From Solwaraspora sp. WMMA2065 (GTDB taxonomy: Bacteria; Actinomycetota; Actinomycetes; Mycobacteriales; Micromonosporaceae), in assembly GCF_030345075.1 (NCBI RefSeq), contig NZ_CP128361.1, positions 4,836,001-4,900,000 of the forward strand: a stretch of 64,000 nt of DNA, written 5' to 3'. Positions 16,203 through 25,763 of the stretch are shown here, piece after piece. A model generated the notes under the pieces. It made no database searches. It saw nothing but the letters and a program-made list of their open reading frames with translations, and was not told the origin of the DNA. The translations under genes were made by a program, and so were the position numbers. Numbering within the stretch: the first letter of the stretch is position 1; each line of letters starts with the position of its first letter.

Positions 16203-19200
16203 ATGGCGGTGGCGCACTCGGCGGTCAACCTGGTCGGCAGCCTGCTGCCCGGCGGCGTCCTCGGTCGCATCCGCGACGGCGACCCGACCGTGCCCGCCAT
16301 CGACGCCCGCTCCTATCACCTGACCGCCGGCGAATCCGTCCGCCGGATCGCCAACCGCGACTTCAGCTACCTGCGCGACGAATTCCACCGGTACGCCGAC
16401 CAGCAGTCCGGCACCGGCAGCCGCCGAAACCGGCGGCGCGCCGCCGACGACTGGCGGCACACCCTGCTGCGTACCCTCGACTTCGACGGCATCGAACGCC
16501 TACCCGGCGGCATCGTCATCGACGAACAGCCGTTCCCGGTCAGCCACCGATGGCAGCAGGCCCTGCCGGTGCACCTGGCCCCCTGGGGCGCCGACCTCGA
16601 CCGGCGGGCCGCCGGAGCGCCACGCGGCACCCGCTCCCCGGCCGACGCCGCACCGCACGTGATGGTGCAACGGCTGCTCAACCAGAGCGACCAGCACCTG
16701 TGGGCGGTGCTGTGCAACGGGCCGCAGCTGCGACTGCTGCGCGACTCCACCAACCTCGCCGGCAGCGAGTACCTCGAATTCGACCTGGCGGCGATCTTCC
16801 AGGGCGAACTGTTCGCCGACTTCCTGCTGTTCTACCGGATCGCGCACGCCAGCCGGTTCGAGATCAGCGACCCGCAGGCCGGCGCCGCCTCCTGCCCGCT
16901 GGAAGAGTGGCGCACCTACGGCGCTCGGCAGGGCGAACGCGCCCTCACCAGCCTGCGGTACGGCGTACACGACGCGTTGGAAACCCTCGGACAAGGCTTC
17001 CTCAGCCACCCGCACAACCGGCAGCTGCGCGACGACGTCGCCGCCGGCCGGCTGACCCTGGCCGATCTGAAACGCTCCCTGCTGCGGCTCGTCTACAAGC
17101 TGATCTTCTGGATGGTCGTCGAGGACCGCGGCGTCCTGCTCGACCCGCACGCCAGCCGGGCCGCCCGCGACCGCTACGACACCTACTTCTCCTCCCGCCG
17201 GTTGCGCCGCCTCGCCGACACCCGCCGCCACTCCTGGCACGGCGACCTGTGGCAGAGCACCGCCCTGGTGTTCCAGCTGCTCGGCTCGGAATCCGGCGGC
17301 CCGGTGATCGGCCTGCCCGCCCTCGGCGGCGTCTTCGAAACCAGCGAACTCGACCTGCCGCTGCGCCGCGCCCAGCTCACCAACTCGGCGCTGCTCACCG
17401 CCGTCACCCAGCTCAGCGTCCTCACCGGCCGGCGGGCCGACCGCCGGCAGTGGGTCGACTGGGCGCGGCTCGGCGCGGAAGAACTCGGCAGCGTGTACGA
17501 GGCACTGCTGGAGCTGCACCCCTGCTGGGACGCCCACACCGGTACGTTCTGCTTCGTCAAGGTCAAAGGCAGCGACCGGAAGAAGACCGGCGCCTACTAC
17601 ACCCCGCCGACCCTCGTCGACGAACTCCTCGACTCCACGTTGGAGCCGCTGCTCGACGAGGCCTGCGACGCCGACACCCCCGCCGGACGCGTCGCCGCCC
17701 TCGAACGCATCACCGTCTGCGACCCGGCCTGCGGATCCGGGCACTTCCTCATCGGCGCGGCGCGCCGCATCGCCCGCCGCATCGCCATCGAGGAAACCGA
17801 CGACCTGGAACCCCACCCCGACGCCGTCCAGGCCGCGATGCGCAAGGTCACCACCCGCTGCCTGTACGGCGTCGACAGCAACGAAATGGCCGTCGAACTG
17901 GCCAAACTCTCCCTCTGGCTGGAAGCGGTCGAACCCGGCAAACCCCTCGGCTACCTCGACGCGCACCTGCGGGTCGGCAACTCGCTGCTCGGTGCCACCC
18001 CGGCACAGCTCGCCGCCGGCATCCCCGACACCGCGTACACCGCCCTCGACGGCGACAGCCGCGCCGTCGTCACCGCCCTACGCCGGGAAAACGCCAGCCA
18101 GTCGCCCGGTGTCCGACCACTGACCACCGACAGCGTCGGCAACCTCGACCTCGCCGCCGAAGCCGCCGCCATCGCCCACCTGGCACCCTGCGAAACCCTC
18201 GCCGACGTGCACATCCAGGCGCAGCGGGACAAGACCCTCGACCCGCACCGGCGCCGCCTGCGGCAGATCGCCGACGCCTGGTGCGCCGCGTTCGTCGCCC
18301 CGAAGATCCCCAGAAACCGGGCGTACGGCATCACCAACGCGATGCTGGCCCGCATCGCCGCCGACGAGCGCAGCGACGACGTCGAGCGCGCCCGGCAGCT
18401 CGTCGACACGATGGTCCGGCAGTACGGCTTCTTCCACTGGCACATCGAGTTCCCGCACATCTTCGAGGTCCCCGCCGACGGGGTCCACGCCGACAAGGCC
18501 GGCGTCGACCCGGTCACCGGCTGGCGCGGCGGCTTCAGCTGCGTACTGACCAACCCGCCCTGGGAGCGGGTCAAACTCCAGGAGCAGGAGTTCTTCGACG
18601 GCCAGCACGAAGCGGTCGCCGGCGCGCCGAACGCCGCTGCCCGCAAGAAGCTGATTGCCGCACTCGCCGACAGCCCGCAGCCCGCCGAGCGTGAGCTGCA
18701 CCTGAACTGGACGAAGGCTCTGCGCACCGCCAGCGGTACCAGCCACCTGCTGCGCACCGCCGGCCGGCACCGGCTCACCGGACGCGGCGACATCAACACG
18801 TACGCCGTCTTCGCCGAGACCAGCCGGACGCTGCTCGCCCCAACCGGTCAACTGGGCATGATCGTGCCGACCGGGATCGCCACCGATGCGACCACCCAGG
18901 ACTTCTTCAAGGACCTGGTCCGTCGTCGGAGCCTGGTGTCACTGTTCGACTTCGAGAACGAGGACCGGGTCTTCCAAGGTGTGCACAACCAGTTCAGGTT
19001 CTCACTGCTGACTCTCTCGGGCGGTCGTCGGCCGATCGATCAGGTGTCGTTGGTGTTCCGGGTGCGGCAGGTGGATCAGATTGCGCGGCGGGCGTACGCG
19101 TTGACGCCGGAGGAGATCGGTCTGTTGAACCCGAACACGGGGACGTGTCCGGTGTTTCTGTCCCGGCGGGATGCGGAGATCACGTTGGGGATCTACCGGC

Positions 19201-20246
19201 GGGTGCCGGTGTTGTGGCGGGACGACGCGCCGGACGGTAACCCGTGGGGTGTGTCGTTCATGGCGATGCTGCACATGGCGAACGATTCGGAGTTGTTCCT
19301 TGGCTACGACGACCTGGTCGGCGACGGCTGGTTCCTGGAGGGCAACTACTTCGTGCGGGGCGACGAGCGCATGGTGCCGTTGTACGAGGCGAAGATGGCC
19401 CACTTCTACGACCACCGGTTCGGTACATACGAGGGCGCGACTCAGGCGCAGTTGAACAAGGGAAACCTGCCCCGCCTCACCGACGACGACCACGAAGATC
19501 CGGCGCGGCTGCCGCTGCCGCGCTACTGGGTACCGAAGCGGGCGGTGGATGAGCGGCTGGTCGCGCGTTGGTCGCACGACTGGCTCCTGGGTTGGCGTGA
19601 CATCGCCCGCAGTGTCGACGAACGCACCCTGATCCCCACCGTCGTGCCACGGGTTGCCGCCGGCGACAAGCTGCCGATGATGCTGGTGCCACAGCTTCCT
19701 GACTGCCTGCAGGCGAACCTCAGCAGCTTGGCGCTGGACTACGTCACCCGGCAGAAGTACCCGGGCACGTCACTGAAGCAGCACTTCGTACGCCAGTTGC
19801 CGTTGCTGCCGCCGCAGCGGTACGGCGAACCGGTGCCCTGGGATTCGGAAGCCGTCGACCTATCGGCGTGGATCCGGCCCCGGGTGCTGGAGCTGACCTA
19901 CACCGCGTACGACCTCGCACCGTACGCCCGTGACCTCGGCGACGACGGCGGGCCATTCCGATGGGACCCGCAGCGACGCGAACTCATCCGCGCCGAACTC
20001 GACGCCGCCTACTTCCACCTGTACGGGGTGGACCGTGACGACGTCGACCACATCATGGAGACCTTCAAGGTCGTCCGGGAAAAGGACGAGAACGCGCACG
20101 GCGAGTACCGCCTCAAACGCCTGATCCTGGAGTGCTACGACGCGATGGCTGCTGCCATCCGCACCGGTACGCCGTACCGTTCCCCGGTCGACGCGGCTCG
20201 CAGACGGCATCGAGATCCCGCCACGTCCGTCAGCAGCGAAGCCTAG
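16203..20246 (+). CDS. Giant Eco57I-class N6-adenine DNA methyltransferase, copy 2
   Basis: A 1347-residue paralogue of the protein at 1450-5460, with collinear similarity from end to end. It has SAM motif I CDPACGSGHF at 506-515 and catalytic NPPW at 784-787. Residues about 1110-1250 differ most from copy 1, so the two enzymes probably recognise different DNA targets. Most of the gene uses C-ending codons, but 19038-19198 switches to G- and T-ending codons and is 97% identical to copy 1. No helicase lies upstream; an AAA ATPase gene does. A nucleoside deoxyribosyltransferase-like gene follows by 15 bp. It may work in a separate defence system or as a second specificity subunit. Confidence 0.87.
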   Translation: MAVAHSAVNLVGSLLPGGVLGRIRDGDPTVPAIDARSYHLTAGESVRRIANRDFSYLRDEFHRYADQQSGTGSRRNRRRAADDWRHTLLRTLDFDGIERLPGGIVIDEQPFPVSHRWQQALPVHLAPWGADLDRRAAGAPRGTRSPADAAPHVMVQRLLNQSDQHLWAVLCNGPQLRLLRDSTNLAGSEYLEFDLAAIFQGELFADFLLFYRIAHASRFEISDPQAGAASCPLEEWRTYGARQGERALTSLRYGVHDALETLGQGFLSHPHNRQLRDDVAAGRLTLADLKRSLLRLVYKLIFWMVVEDRGVLLDPHASRAARDRYDTYFSSRRLRRLADTRRHSWHGDLWQSTALVFQLLGSESGGPVIGLPALGGVFETSELDLPLRRAQLTNSALLTAVTQLSVLTGRRADRRQWVDWARLGAEELGSVYEALLELHPCWDAHTGTFCFVKVKGSDRKKTGAYYTPPTLVDELLDSTLEPLLDEACDADTPAGRVAALERITVCDPACGSGHFLIGAARRIARRIAIEETDDLEPHPDAVQAAMRKVTTRCLYGVDSNEMAVELAKLSLWLEAVEPGKPLGYLDAHLRVGNSLLGATPAQLAAGIPDTAYTALDGDSRAVVTALRRENASQSPGVRPLTTDSVGNLDLAAEAAAIAHLAPCETLADVHIQAQRDKTLDPHRRRLRQIADAWCAAFVAPKIPRNRAYGITNAMLARIAADERSDDVERARQLVDTMVRQYGFFHWHIEFPHIFEVPADGVHADKAGVDPVTGWRGGFSCVLTNPPWERVKLQEQEFFDGQHEAVAGAPNAAARKKLIAALADSPQPAERELHLNWTKALRTASGTSHLLRTAGRHRLTGRGDINTYAVFAETSRTLLAPTGQLGMIVPTGIATDATTQDFFKDLVRRRSLVSLFDFENEDRVFQGVHNQFRFSLLTLSGGRRPIDQVSLVFRVRQVDQIARRAYALTPEEIGLLNPNTGTCPVFLSRRDAEITLGIYRRVPVLWRDDAPDGNPWGVSFMAMLHMANDSELFLGYDDLVGDGWFLEGNYFVRGDERMVPLYEAKMAHFYDHRFGTYEGATQAQLNKGNLPRLTDDDHEDPARLPLPRYWVPKRAVDERLVARWSHDWLLGWRDIARSVDERTLIPTVVPRVAAGDKLPMMLVPQLPDCLQANLSSLALDYVTRQKYPGTSLKQHFVRQLPLLPPQRYGEPVPWDSEAVDLSAWIRPRVLELTYTAYDLAPYARDLGDDGGPFRWDPQRRELIRAELDAAYFHLYGVDRDDVDHIMETFKVVREKDENAHGEYRLKRLILECYDAMAAAIRTGTPYRSPVDAARRRHRDPATSVSSEA

Positions 20247-20261
20247 TCGGGCAGGGACGAA

Positions 20262-20687
20262 ATGCCGACTATTTACTACGCGCGGGCGATCGACGGTCTG
20301 GACCGTGGGACAGTACTTGCTGAAGGCGCCCTGGTCGGCGAACTTCTGCGAGCGCGCGGACTCGACATGGTCGATCCGGTTTCCGAATGGTCGAAGAACG
20401 AACCTAGCTGGGCCGGGGGCAGTGGTGATCATTCAAGCATGGTCGAGTCGGATCTTCGGCTGCTGAGAAAGTCGGATGTCGTCCTAATGGACGTCTCAAT
20501 ATCCGGCAGGAGCTACATCGGCTGTATCTGTGAGTTGGTCTATTCCTATATGTGGAAAATTCCCGTTGTGGTGATCGTTGGCGATACTGGACATGAGGCG
20601 CGACCGTGGCTTCGTTACCATGCTGCCCACATCGTTACAGGGCGACAGGCGGCAATAGACGTAGTGTCGGAGATTCTAGCGACCTGA
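20262..20687 (+). CDS. Nucleoside 2-deoxyribosyltransferase-like protein
   Basis: A 141-residue protein with the order of motifs seen in the NDT/Rcl superfamily. IYYARAID is the first strand, MVESDLRLLRKSDVVLMDV holds the acidic pair, and GCICELVYSYMWKIPVVVI carries the expected catalytic glutamate. Relatives cleave or exchange the base-sugar bond of nucleotides. The start lies 15 bp after the methyltransferase stop, so it may be co-transcribed with it. It could deplete or modify nucleotides during infection, which is speculation. GC content is lower than in the methyltransferase, and its end overlaps the convergent next gene by 12 bp. Confidence 0.7.
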   Translation: MPTIYYARAIDGLDRGTVLAEGALVGELLRARGLDMVDPVSEWSKNEPSWAGGSGDHSSMVESDLRLLRKSDVVLMDVSISGRSYIGCICELVYSYMWKIPVVVIVGDTGHEARPWLRYHAAHIVTGRQAAIDVVSEILAT

Positions 20688-21986
20688 CCTTCCGCGAGTC
20701 ATGGCAATCTGAAGGAGGAGCAGGCTCACCGGGACGCCGACGCCAAGGGCGACATCTTTGGCGGGAAGTGTCTCAGTTGCTACTACGATGGCCCCTAGGG
20801 CAATGGTTAGCAGTAGAACGGTCGGTGCCCAATTTTTTCTAATGCCTACGAGCAAAGATTGGTAAAGTTTGGCGAAAATTACAAGTTGTAGCGGGGTTGA
20901 GGCGTCTGGGCCTCCCTTCATGACGGCTGTACCGGACGAGAGTACCGTTATGCTTTCACCGTTCTGAAGGATTGCACTCTTGAAATCTGAAAGGGCTTCA
21001 AGAAACGGCCAAATTGTCCACATTGAAAGCGCCGTGGAGCCGTCGACTCCAGGCCACCTTCCGTCGTCGTCCTGACTCTCTAGGATCGTTCTAGTCGCTC
21101 TCACTGTCAGGTTGTAGTCGATTGATGATGGCTGCCGAACAAGTGCGCCTAGTACGTAGGGCAGACCGTGATGCCAGATTGAGTTCTGCCAGGTGTGGTT
21201 GGTCCCGTCAGGGCCTATCCGTGTGATATTGTAATTTTCGAGGCGCGCGTCGTCGTCATATATAGTGGCCGTATCGGCCGATTCTTTGAGCCATCGGTAA
21301 GCATTTTCTACCGCATCGGAGAAGGACCTGTCATTCCGATAAATGTTGCTTTCAACCAGCGCGACCAGGACGATCGCGGTGTGCGTCACGGTGGGAGCTT
21401 GGCCGCTACGTTCACCCCAGGCCCGAGCCTTGCTGTCCCGCGCACCGATCAGCCAGACAGCTGCTGCGCGGAGGGCCGGAGCGGTGCGATCGAGCACCCC
21501 CAGGGCGCGTACAGCCATAGCCGTAAGCCACACTCGCGACGCTTGACCCTTAAATGCGCCCCAGCCGCCATCATCGTTCTGGTTGTGGATTAGCCATGAT
21601 GCAGCACGTCGAATATCTGGTGCATTGGTCGCGAACGCGAGACCTGTTCGCTGCATGAGGTGGCAGATCATTGCGGTTGCCTCAGTAACCGGTTGGCCGA
21701 AACTGGTATTGGTCGCCCAGCCACCGTCGAGCAGCGGGTCCTCGGAGGAGATCTGACGGTGCCTGAGAAACTGGAGACAATGGTCCTGGTGCTCAAATTT
21801 CGCTTCGTGTAGGAGAAAACTGCTCAACGCGGTTATTGTTGCGGATGGGCCAGGGGTAGGGACATCCAATAGGTGGTACCAGCCGCCCTGCGCCTCCTCT
21901 GCGGCGTGATATGTGCGGCGCAGCAGGTCCAGTGACTTCCCGACCCGGGAGTCAATGTTCTTGCGATCAATTTTGTCCACGGTCAT
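20676..21986 (-). CDS. Squalene-cyclase/prenyltransferase-like repeat protein with C-terminal membrane segment
   Basis: A 436-residue protein. Residues 60-330 are an alpha-alpha repeat domain with QW-like motifs (DGGWATN, DDGGWGAF, DDGRWPG), as in squalene-hopene cyclase and prenyltransferase beta subunits. The DXDD acid motif of class II terpene cyclases is absent, so it is probably a binding or scaffold domain. Two hydrophobic segments near the end (WAPTVLLLTIALGAIVV and VALGVGVPVSLLLLQIA) should anchor it in the membrane. The ATG at 21986 is the best start for the domain. It is the last gene of a low-GC minus-strand cassette (HIT, methyltransferase, this gene). Confidence 0.7.
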   Translation of the reverse strand: MTVDKIDRKNIDSRVGKSLDLLRRTYHAAEEAQGGWYHLLDVPTPGPSATITALSSFLLHEAKFEHQDHCLQFLRHRQISSEDPLLDGGWATNTSFGQPVTEATAMICHLMQRTGLAFATNAPDIRRAASWLIHNQNDDGGWGAFKGQASRVWLTAMAVRALGVLDRTAPALRAAAVWLIGARDSKARAWGERSGQAPTVTHTAIVLVALVESNIYRNDRSFSDAVENAYRWLKESADTATIYDDDARLENYNITRIGPDGTNHTWQNSIWHHGLPYVLGALVRQPSSIDYNLTVRATRTILESQDDDGRWPGVDGSTALSMWTIWPFLEALSDFKSAILQNGESITVLSSGTAVMKGGPDASTPLQLVIFAKLYQSLLVGIRKNWAPTVLLLTIALGAIVVATETLPAKDVALGVGVPVSLLLLQIAMTRGRSGR

Positions 21987-22017
21987 CCCAGGGGTGAATG
22001 CCGATGATGTGCGGCGA

Positions 22018-22704
22018 CTAGACTGACTTGTATGCGACCGTGCTGATGAAGGCGCTCTCCTTGGTGGACGCGTATCTGCCAAGATGGGTTTCAATCATTT
22101 CGATCTGCCAGTCGTGGAGGAGGTCCTTGACATATCCTTCGTCGAAAAAGTGCCGAATATGTCCGCACCGGTTGAAGATATGCTCATCTAGCTTTTCGCC
22201 ATCGCCGTAGTAAGGATCATCCGTTGACTTCACGCAAAATACCAAAACGCCGCGCGGCTTGAGCACTCGATGAATCTCGGAAAATATCTGACGCGTCGCA
22301 TTGTCTCGAAAGTAGTGTAGTGCGAGATGGGAGAATATCCCGTCAAATGATTCGTCGTGAAATGGGAGAGGTTTCGATATGTCCCACACTTGGAGGCTGC
22401 GCTTCACCTTCCTTAGCATCCTTGTCCGATGTGGGACAATCGTGCGGGCCTGCTCGATTGCGACCGCCGAGAAGTCTATGCCCCAAACGTTGCATCCAGC
22501 AAGCGCCATTGCGCGAAGATCGTGGCCTTTCCCGCATCCGAGATCGAGGACATCGGGGTTCTTGTTGGTGTCCGGAAGTTTTCCAAGGAAGGTGCTGCGG
22601 ATCTTTCGGTGTATCGAGTCCTTGCCTGTGGCTCCGCGCCTGCGGTGCCAGCCATCCCAAAAAGCCAGTTGATCCGGAAGCTTCTGATCTTTTGTGCTAG
22701 GCAT
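22018..22704 (-). CDS. Class I SAM-dependent methyltransferase
   Basis: A 228-residue protein with motif I VLDLGCGKGHDLRAMA and acidic motif II VWGIDFS, then FDGIFSHLALHYF and RVLKPRGVLVFCVKS, the standard class I methyltransferase order. The substrate is unknown; the family includes small-molecule and lipid methyltransferases. The ATG at 22704 overlaps the HIT stop by 8 bp, which argues against the much earlier in-frame ATG. The low GC content matches its neighbours and suggests transfer of the cassette as a unit. Confidence 0.82.
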   Translation of the reverse strand: MPSTKDQKLPDQLAFWDGWHRRRGATGKDSIHRKIRSTFLGKLPDTNKNPDVLDLGCGKGHDLRAMALAGCNVWGIDFSAVAIEQARTIVPHRTRMLRKVKRSLQVWDISKPLPFHDESFDGIFSHLALHYFRDNATRQIFSEIHRVLKPRGVLVFCVKSTDDPYYGDGEKLDEHIFNRCGHIRHFFDEGYVKDLLHDWQIEMIETHLGRYASTKESAFISTVAYKSV

Positions 22705-23389
22705 GTTCTCGACCGTCTGATAGAAGTTGCGGTTTTCTTGTCTGAGTGCGACTCGAGTATCCTCGTAGCCGTTTTTGTGTCTGTTCAATATTCTCCCACT
22801 GTGGGTATACGGCATAATCCCATTCATTTGGGCGTCCAATGACTTTGGCGATATGCCTTCTGAAGAACTGGGAAACGCCAACGTCGCGTGCGTAATGCGC
22901 ACTCTGGCCGGACTCCCGGTACATCAGGTATCCGTCATTCCTCAGTGATGCGGGGATCTCCTCGATGCGGGACAGGGATCCGACGAAGCCGACATCCAGT
23001 TTCAAGAGACTCAACGAGTAACTTCCCGGAACGATGTGAATGTGAGAGTGCGTTATACATGCCGACCTTCGGCGTTCGGTGTCGCGGCATGATCCGTGCT
23101 CGAATGCGGTCGCCGGCCCATAGGTGTCCTCGATCATTTGCAACGCTCGCCTGACGAACACGAGGAAGCCTTCGGCTAGGTCCCGCGGCATGCCCCATAC
23201 CGAGTTGTGGTGCTGCGCTGGTGCGACGAGGATGTATCCGGGAACGAAGGAGCCGACTGCGCAGATCGCGGCTCCGACACCCGGTTCTCTGAGCAGAGGT
23301 CGGTCGTACCAGGGGAGGTCCAATTCTGGACTTCCGCTGATCTGGCAGAACAGGCAGGTTTCCCGGCTACCCTCGGCGGCAGCAAGCAT
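22697..23389 (-). CDS. HIT-domain protein
   Basis: A 230-residue protein with ETCLFCQISG at the start, SFVPGYILVAP in the middle, and the histidine triad THSHIHIVP. HIT proteins hydrolyse or transfer nucleoside monophosphates from phosphoramidate or dinucleotide substrates. The C-terminal 90 residues are an extra extension beyond the usual HIT length. A strong AGAAGGAG precedes the ATG at 23389. It is the first gene of the minus-strand cassette, divergent from mcrB. Confidence 0.85.
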   Translation of the reverse strand: MLAAAEGSRETCLFCQISGSPELDLPWYDRPLLREPGVGAAICAVGSFVPGYILVAPAQHHNSVWGMPRDLAEGFLVFVRRALQMIEDTYGPATAFEHGSCRDTERRRSACITHSHIHIVPGSYSLSLLKLDVGFVGSLSRIEEIPASLRNDGYLMYRESGQSAHYARDVGVSQFFRRHIAKVIGRPNEWDYAVYPQWENIEQTQKRLRGYSSRTQTRKPQLLSDGREHA

Positions 23390-23615
23390 GGCGACAAGTC
23401 TCCTTCTGAGGCCGTACGGTAACCGAAAGTAACATCAATTTCCTGTCGATACAGTCCTCCAATCGGTTGATCTGCGTCAATGAGGGTCTGTGCGGGTAAG
23501 GCTGCCATGCTCGCACAGGCATGATCACCATCCACCGGAAGCTAGGTGGGTCCCGGGTCGGCTGCTGAACCGCGCGCCCTACGCTGCTTCCGAAGTCGAT
23601 CGAAAGGTGGCGTCT

Positions 23616-25763
23616 GTGGCTGACGGTGTGCGGAACGGGCTGCTGGTGCGTACCTGCCTGGAAGTGCTCCGCGACAGCGGGCAGCGGCTGCATGGCCAGA
23701 AGGTGCTGCACCAGGTGGCCGACCGGATCGAGCTGAACGAGGCTGAGCTTCGCCCCCACCCCAACGGTGCGCAGGCCTGGGTGGTCGCGGCCCGCTTCCA
23801 CGCCGGTGACGCCGCCACCATCGGTTGGTTGATCAAGCGGGACGCGCTGTGGTGGATCACCGACGACGGCCGGGCCGCGCTCGAGACGTACCCCGACGCG
23901 GACTCGCTCTACGCCGAGATCACCCGGCGCTACCGGGAGATCTTTCGCGACCGCAAGCGAATCCGCCGGAAGTACGACGACCGGCTCGAGAAGATCACCA
24001 GCACCCTGGAGCTCGTACCGGCCGGCTCCTGGACGGCGTACGACGATCTGGCCGAGCTGGTCGACGGCACGCCGGACGACATCGCCCACCTACTGGCCGA
24101 CACCTACGTCGACAACGCGCACCGCGTACTCAACGCTTCCGGGCGGGTTCCCGATGCCAGGCACCAGCATGCCCGGCTACGCGGTAGCGACCTGGCGGCC
24201 CGGCTCAGCGAGGAAGGTGTCGAGTTCGTCGACGGTCGGGCGAACGCCGAACAGCGGATCACCGCTGACTTCCTCGCCGAGCGACTCGCCGAGACCGCCA
24301 CCCTCGCGGCTGAACCCGTCGCGCGGCGGGCCTGGCTGGTCCGGGGCAGCAACGTCGACGGCGCCGACCTGGTGCCGCAGTGGCTAGCCGAAGGTTGGGT
24401 GTCGCTGGCAGCCTCCCAACTGCCGCAACTCGGCCCCGGCATCGACGAGCAGCAGCTGACCCAGGCCGTCGCCGACGCCTACCGGCACAAAAGCTATTCG
24501 GTACGGGAGAAGCTGACCGGCGAGTTCAACGCCTTCCTGCGGCTGATGCGCGACGGGGACTTCGTGGCGACCGCGCACCACGGCGACGTACACCTCGGGT
24601 TGGTCACTGGCCCGCCCAGCTTCACCGGCGCCGGGGAGCTGCCGTCCCACCTGCGCCGGCCGGTGCGCTGGCTGGAGCTCGACCCGCCGGTGGACCTGTC
24701 GGCGCTGCCCGCCGCCCTGTCCAACCTGTTGCAGAGCCAGGACGACGTGGTCGACCTGACCGACGGGCTGGCCGCGCTGGAACACCTCGCTGCGCCGCTG
24801 CTGCGCGAACCGGTGCCGACCGCGGCACCGGCCACCCCCGCGACGCCGCCGCCAGGTCCGGTGGCGACCCCGACCCCGCCGCCGGCGGCCGAAGCGCGAC
24901 TCGGTGACGTCCCCGCCGACCTGGCCGACACGCTGCTGCTCGACCTCGACTGGCTGCGGGAGCTGCGGGAGCTGCTGGCCAGGCGGCGGCAGATCATCCT
25001 GTACGGCCCACCCGGGACCGGCAAGACGTACGTCGCCCGCGCCCTCGCCGCCCGGCTCACCGAACCCCACGCGGTACGGCTGATCCAGTTCCACCCGTCG
25101 TACACCTACGAGGACTTCTTCGAAGGATTCCGGCCCGAGGCCGGCGACGACGGCACCCTGCGATTCAAACTCACCTCCGGACCGCTGCGCCGGCTCGCCG
25201 ACGCCGCCAGGGAACACCCGTCCACGGTGTACGTGCTGATCATCGACGAAATCAACCGGGGGAACCTGGCGAAGGTCTTCGGGGAGCTGTACTTCCTGCT
25301 CGAATACCGTGACCAGCCGATCGCGCTGCAGTACTCGGCGAAGGACTTCACCCTGCCGGCCAACCTCTACCTGATCGGCACCATGAACACCGCCGACCGG
25401 TCGATCGCCCAGATCGACGCCGCGATGCGCCGCCGCTTCGCGTTCGTCGAGATGCACCCCGACCGGCCGCCGGTGGCCGGCCTGCTGCATCGCTGGCTCA
25501 CCGCCCGCGACCTGCCCACCGAGGCCGCCGACCTGCTCGACGCGCTCAACGCCCGGCTCGCCGACGCCGACTACGCCGTCGGGCCGACGTACCTGCTGGA
25601 CGAGGCCGACCACCGCGACCCGGACGGCCTCGACCGGGTCTGGCGCCATGACATCCTGCCGCTGCTCGCCGACCACCACTACGCCGACGACCTGGACGTA
25701 CCCGGCCGGTACGGGCTCGACGCGCTGCGGACCGCCCTGGCTGATCGGCAGCCCTCACCGTGA
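23616..25763 (+). CDS. mcrB: McrB-type GTPase with winged-helix and EVE-like N-terminal domains
   Basis: A 715-residue protein. Residues 5-95 resemble an Mrr N-terminal winged helix. About 238-352 is an EVE/PUA-like reader domain (RRAWLVRGSNVDG to FVATAHHGDVHLGLVTG). A proline-rich linker follows, and then an AAA GTPase with Walker A GPPGTGKT at 464-471, LIIDEINRG and the McrB signature MNTADRS. McrB hydrolyses GTP to drive McrC cleavage of DNA carrying modified bases. The GTG at 23616 has AAGGTGG 5-8 bases upstream. Its stop overlaps mcrC by 4 bp. The reader domain could sense modified cytosine, but the specificity is unknown. Confidence 0.92.
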   Translation: MADGVRNGLLVRTCLEVLRDSGQRLHGQKVLHQVADRIELNEAELRPHPNGAQAWVVAARFHAGDAATIGWLIKRDALWWITDDGRAALETYPDADSLYAEITRRYREIFRDRKRIRRKYDDRLEKITSTLELVPAGSWTAYDDLAELVDGTPDDIAHLLADTYVDNAHRVLNASGRVPDARHQHARLRGSDLAARLSEEGVEFVDGRANAEQRITADFLAERLAETATLAAEPVARRAWLVRGSNVDGADLVPQWLAEGWVSLAASQLPQLGPGIDEQQLTQAVADAYRHKSYSVREKLTGEFNAFLRLMRDGDFVATAHHGDVHLGLVTGPPSFTGAGELPSHLRRPVRWLELDPPVDLSALPAALSNLLQSQDDVVDLTDGLAALEHLAAPLLREPVPTAAPATPATPPPGPVATPTPPPAAEARLGDVPADLADTLLLDLDWLRELRELLARRRQIILYGPPGTGKTYVARALAARLTEPHAVRLIQFHPSYTYEDFFEGFRPEAGDDGTLRFKLTSGPLRRLADAAREHPSTVYVLIIDEINRGNLAKVFGELYFLLEYRDQPIALQYSAKDFTLPANLYLIGTMNTADRSIAQIDAAMRRRFAFVEMHPDRPPVAGLLHRWLTARDLPTEAADLLDALNARLADADYAVGPTYLLDEADHRDPDGLDRVWRHDILPLLADHHYADDLDVPGRYGLDALRTALADRQPSP

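Noticed and set aside
16160..18694. Long plus-strand frame in another phase of methyltransferase 2
   Set aside because: Arg/Pro-rich composition and no motif; the true frame has catalytic motifs.
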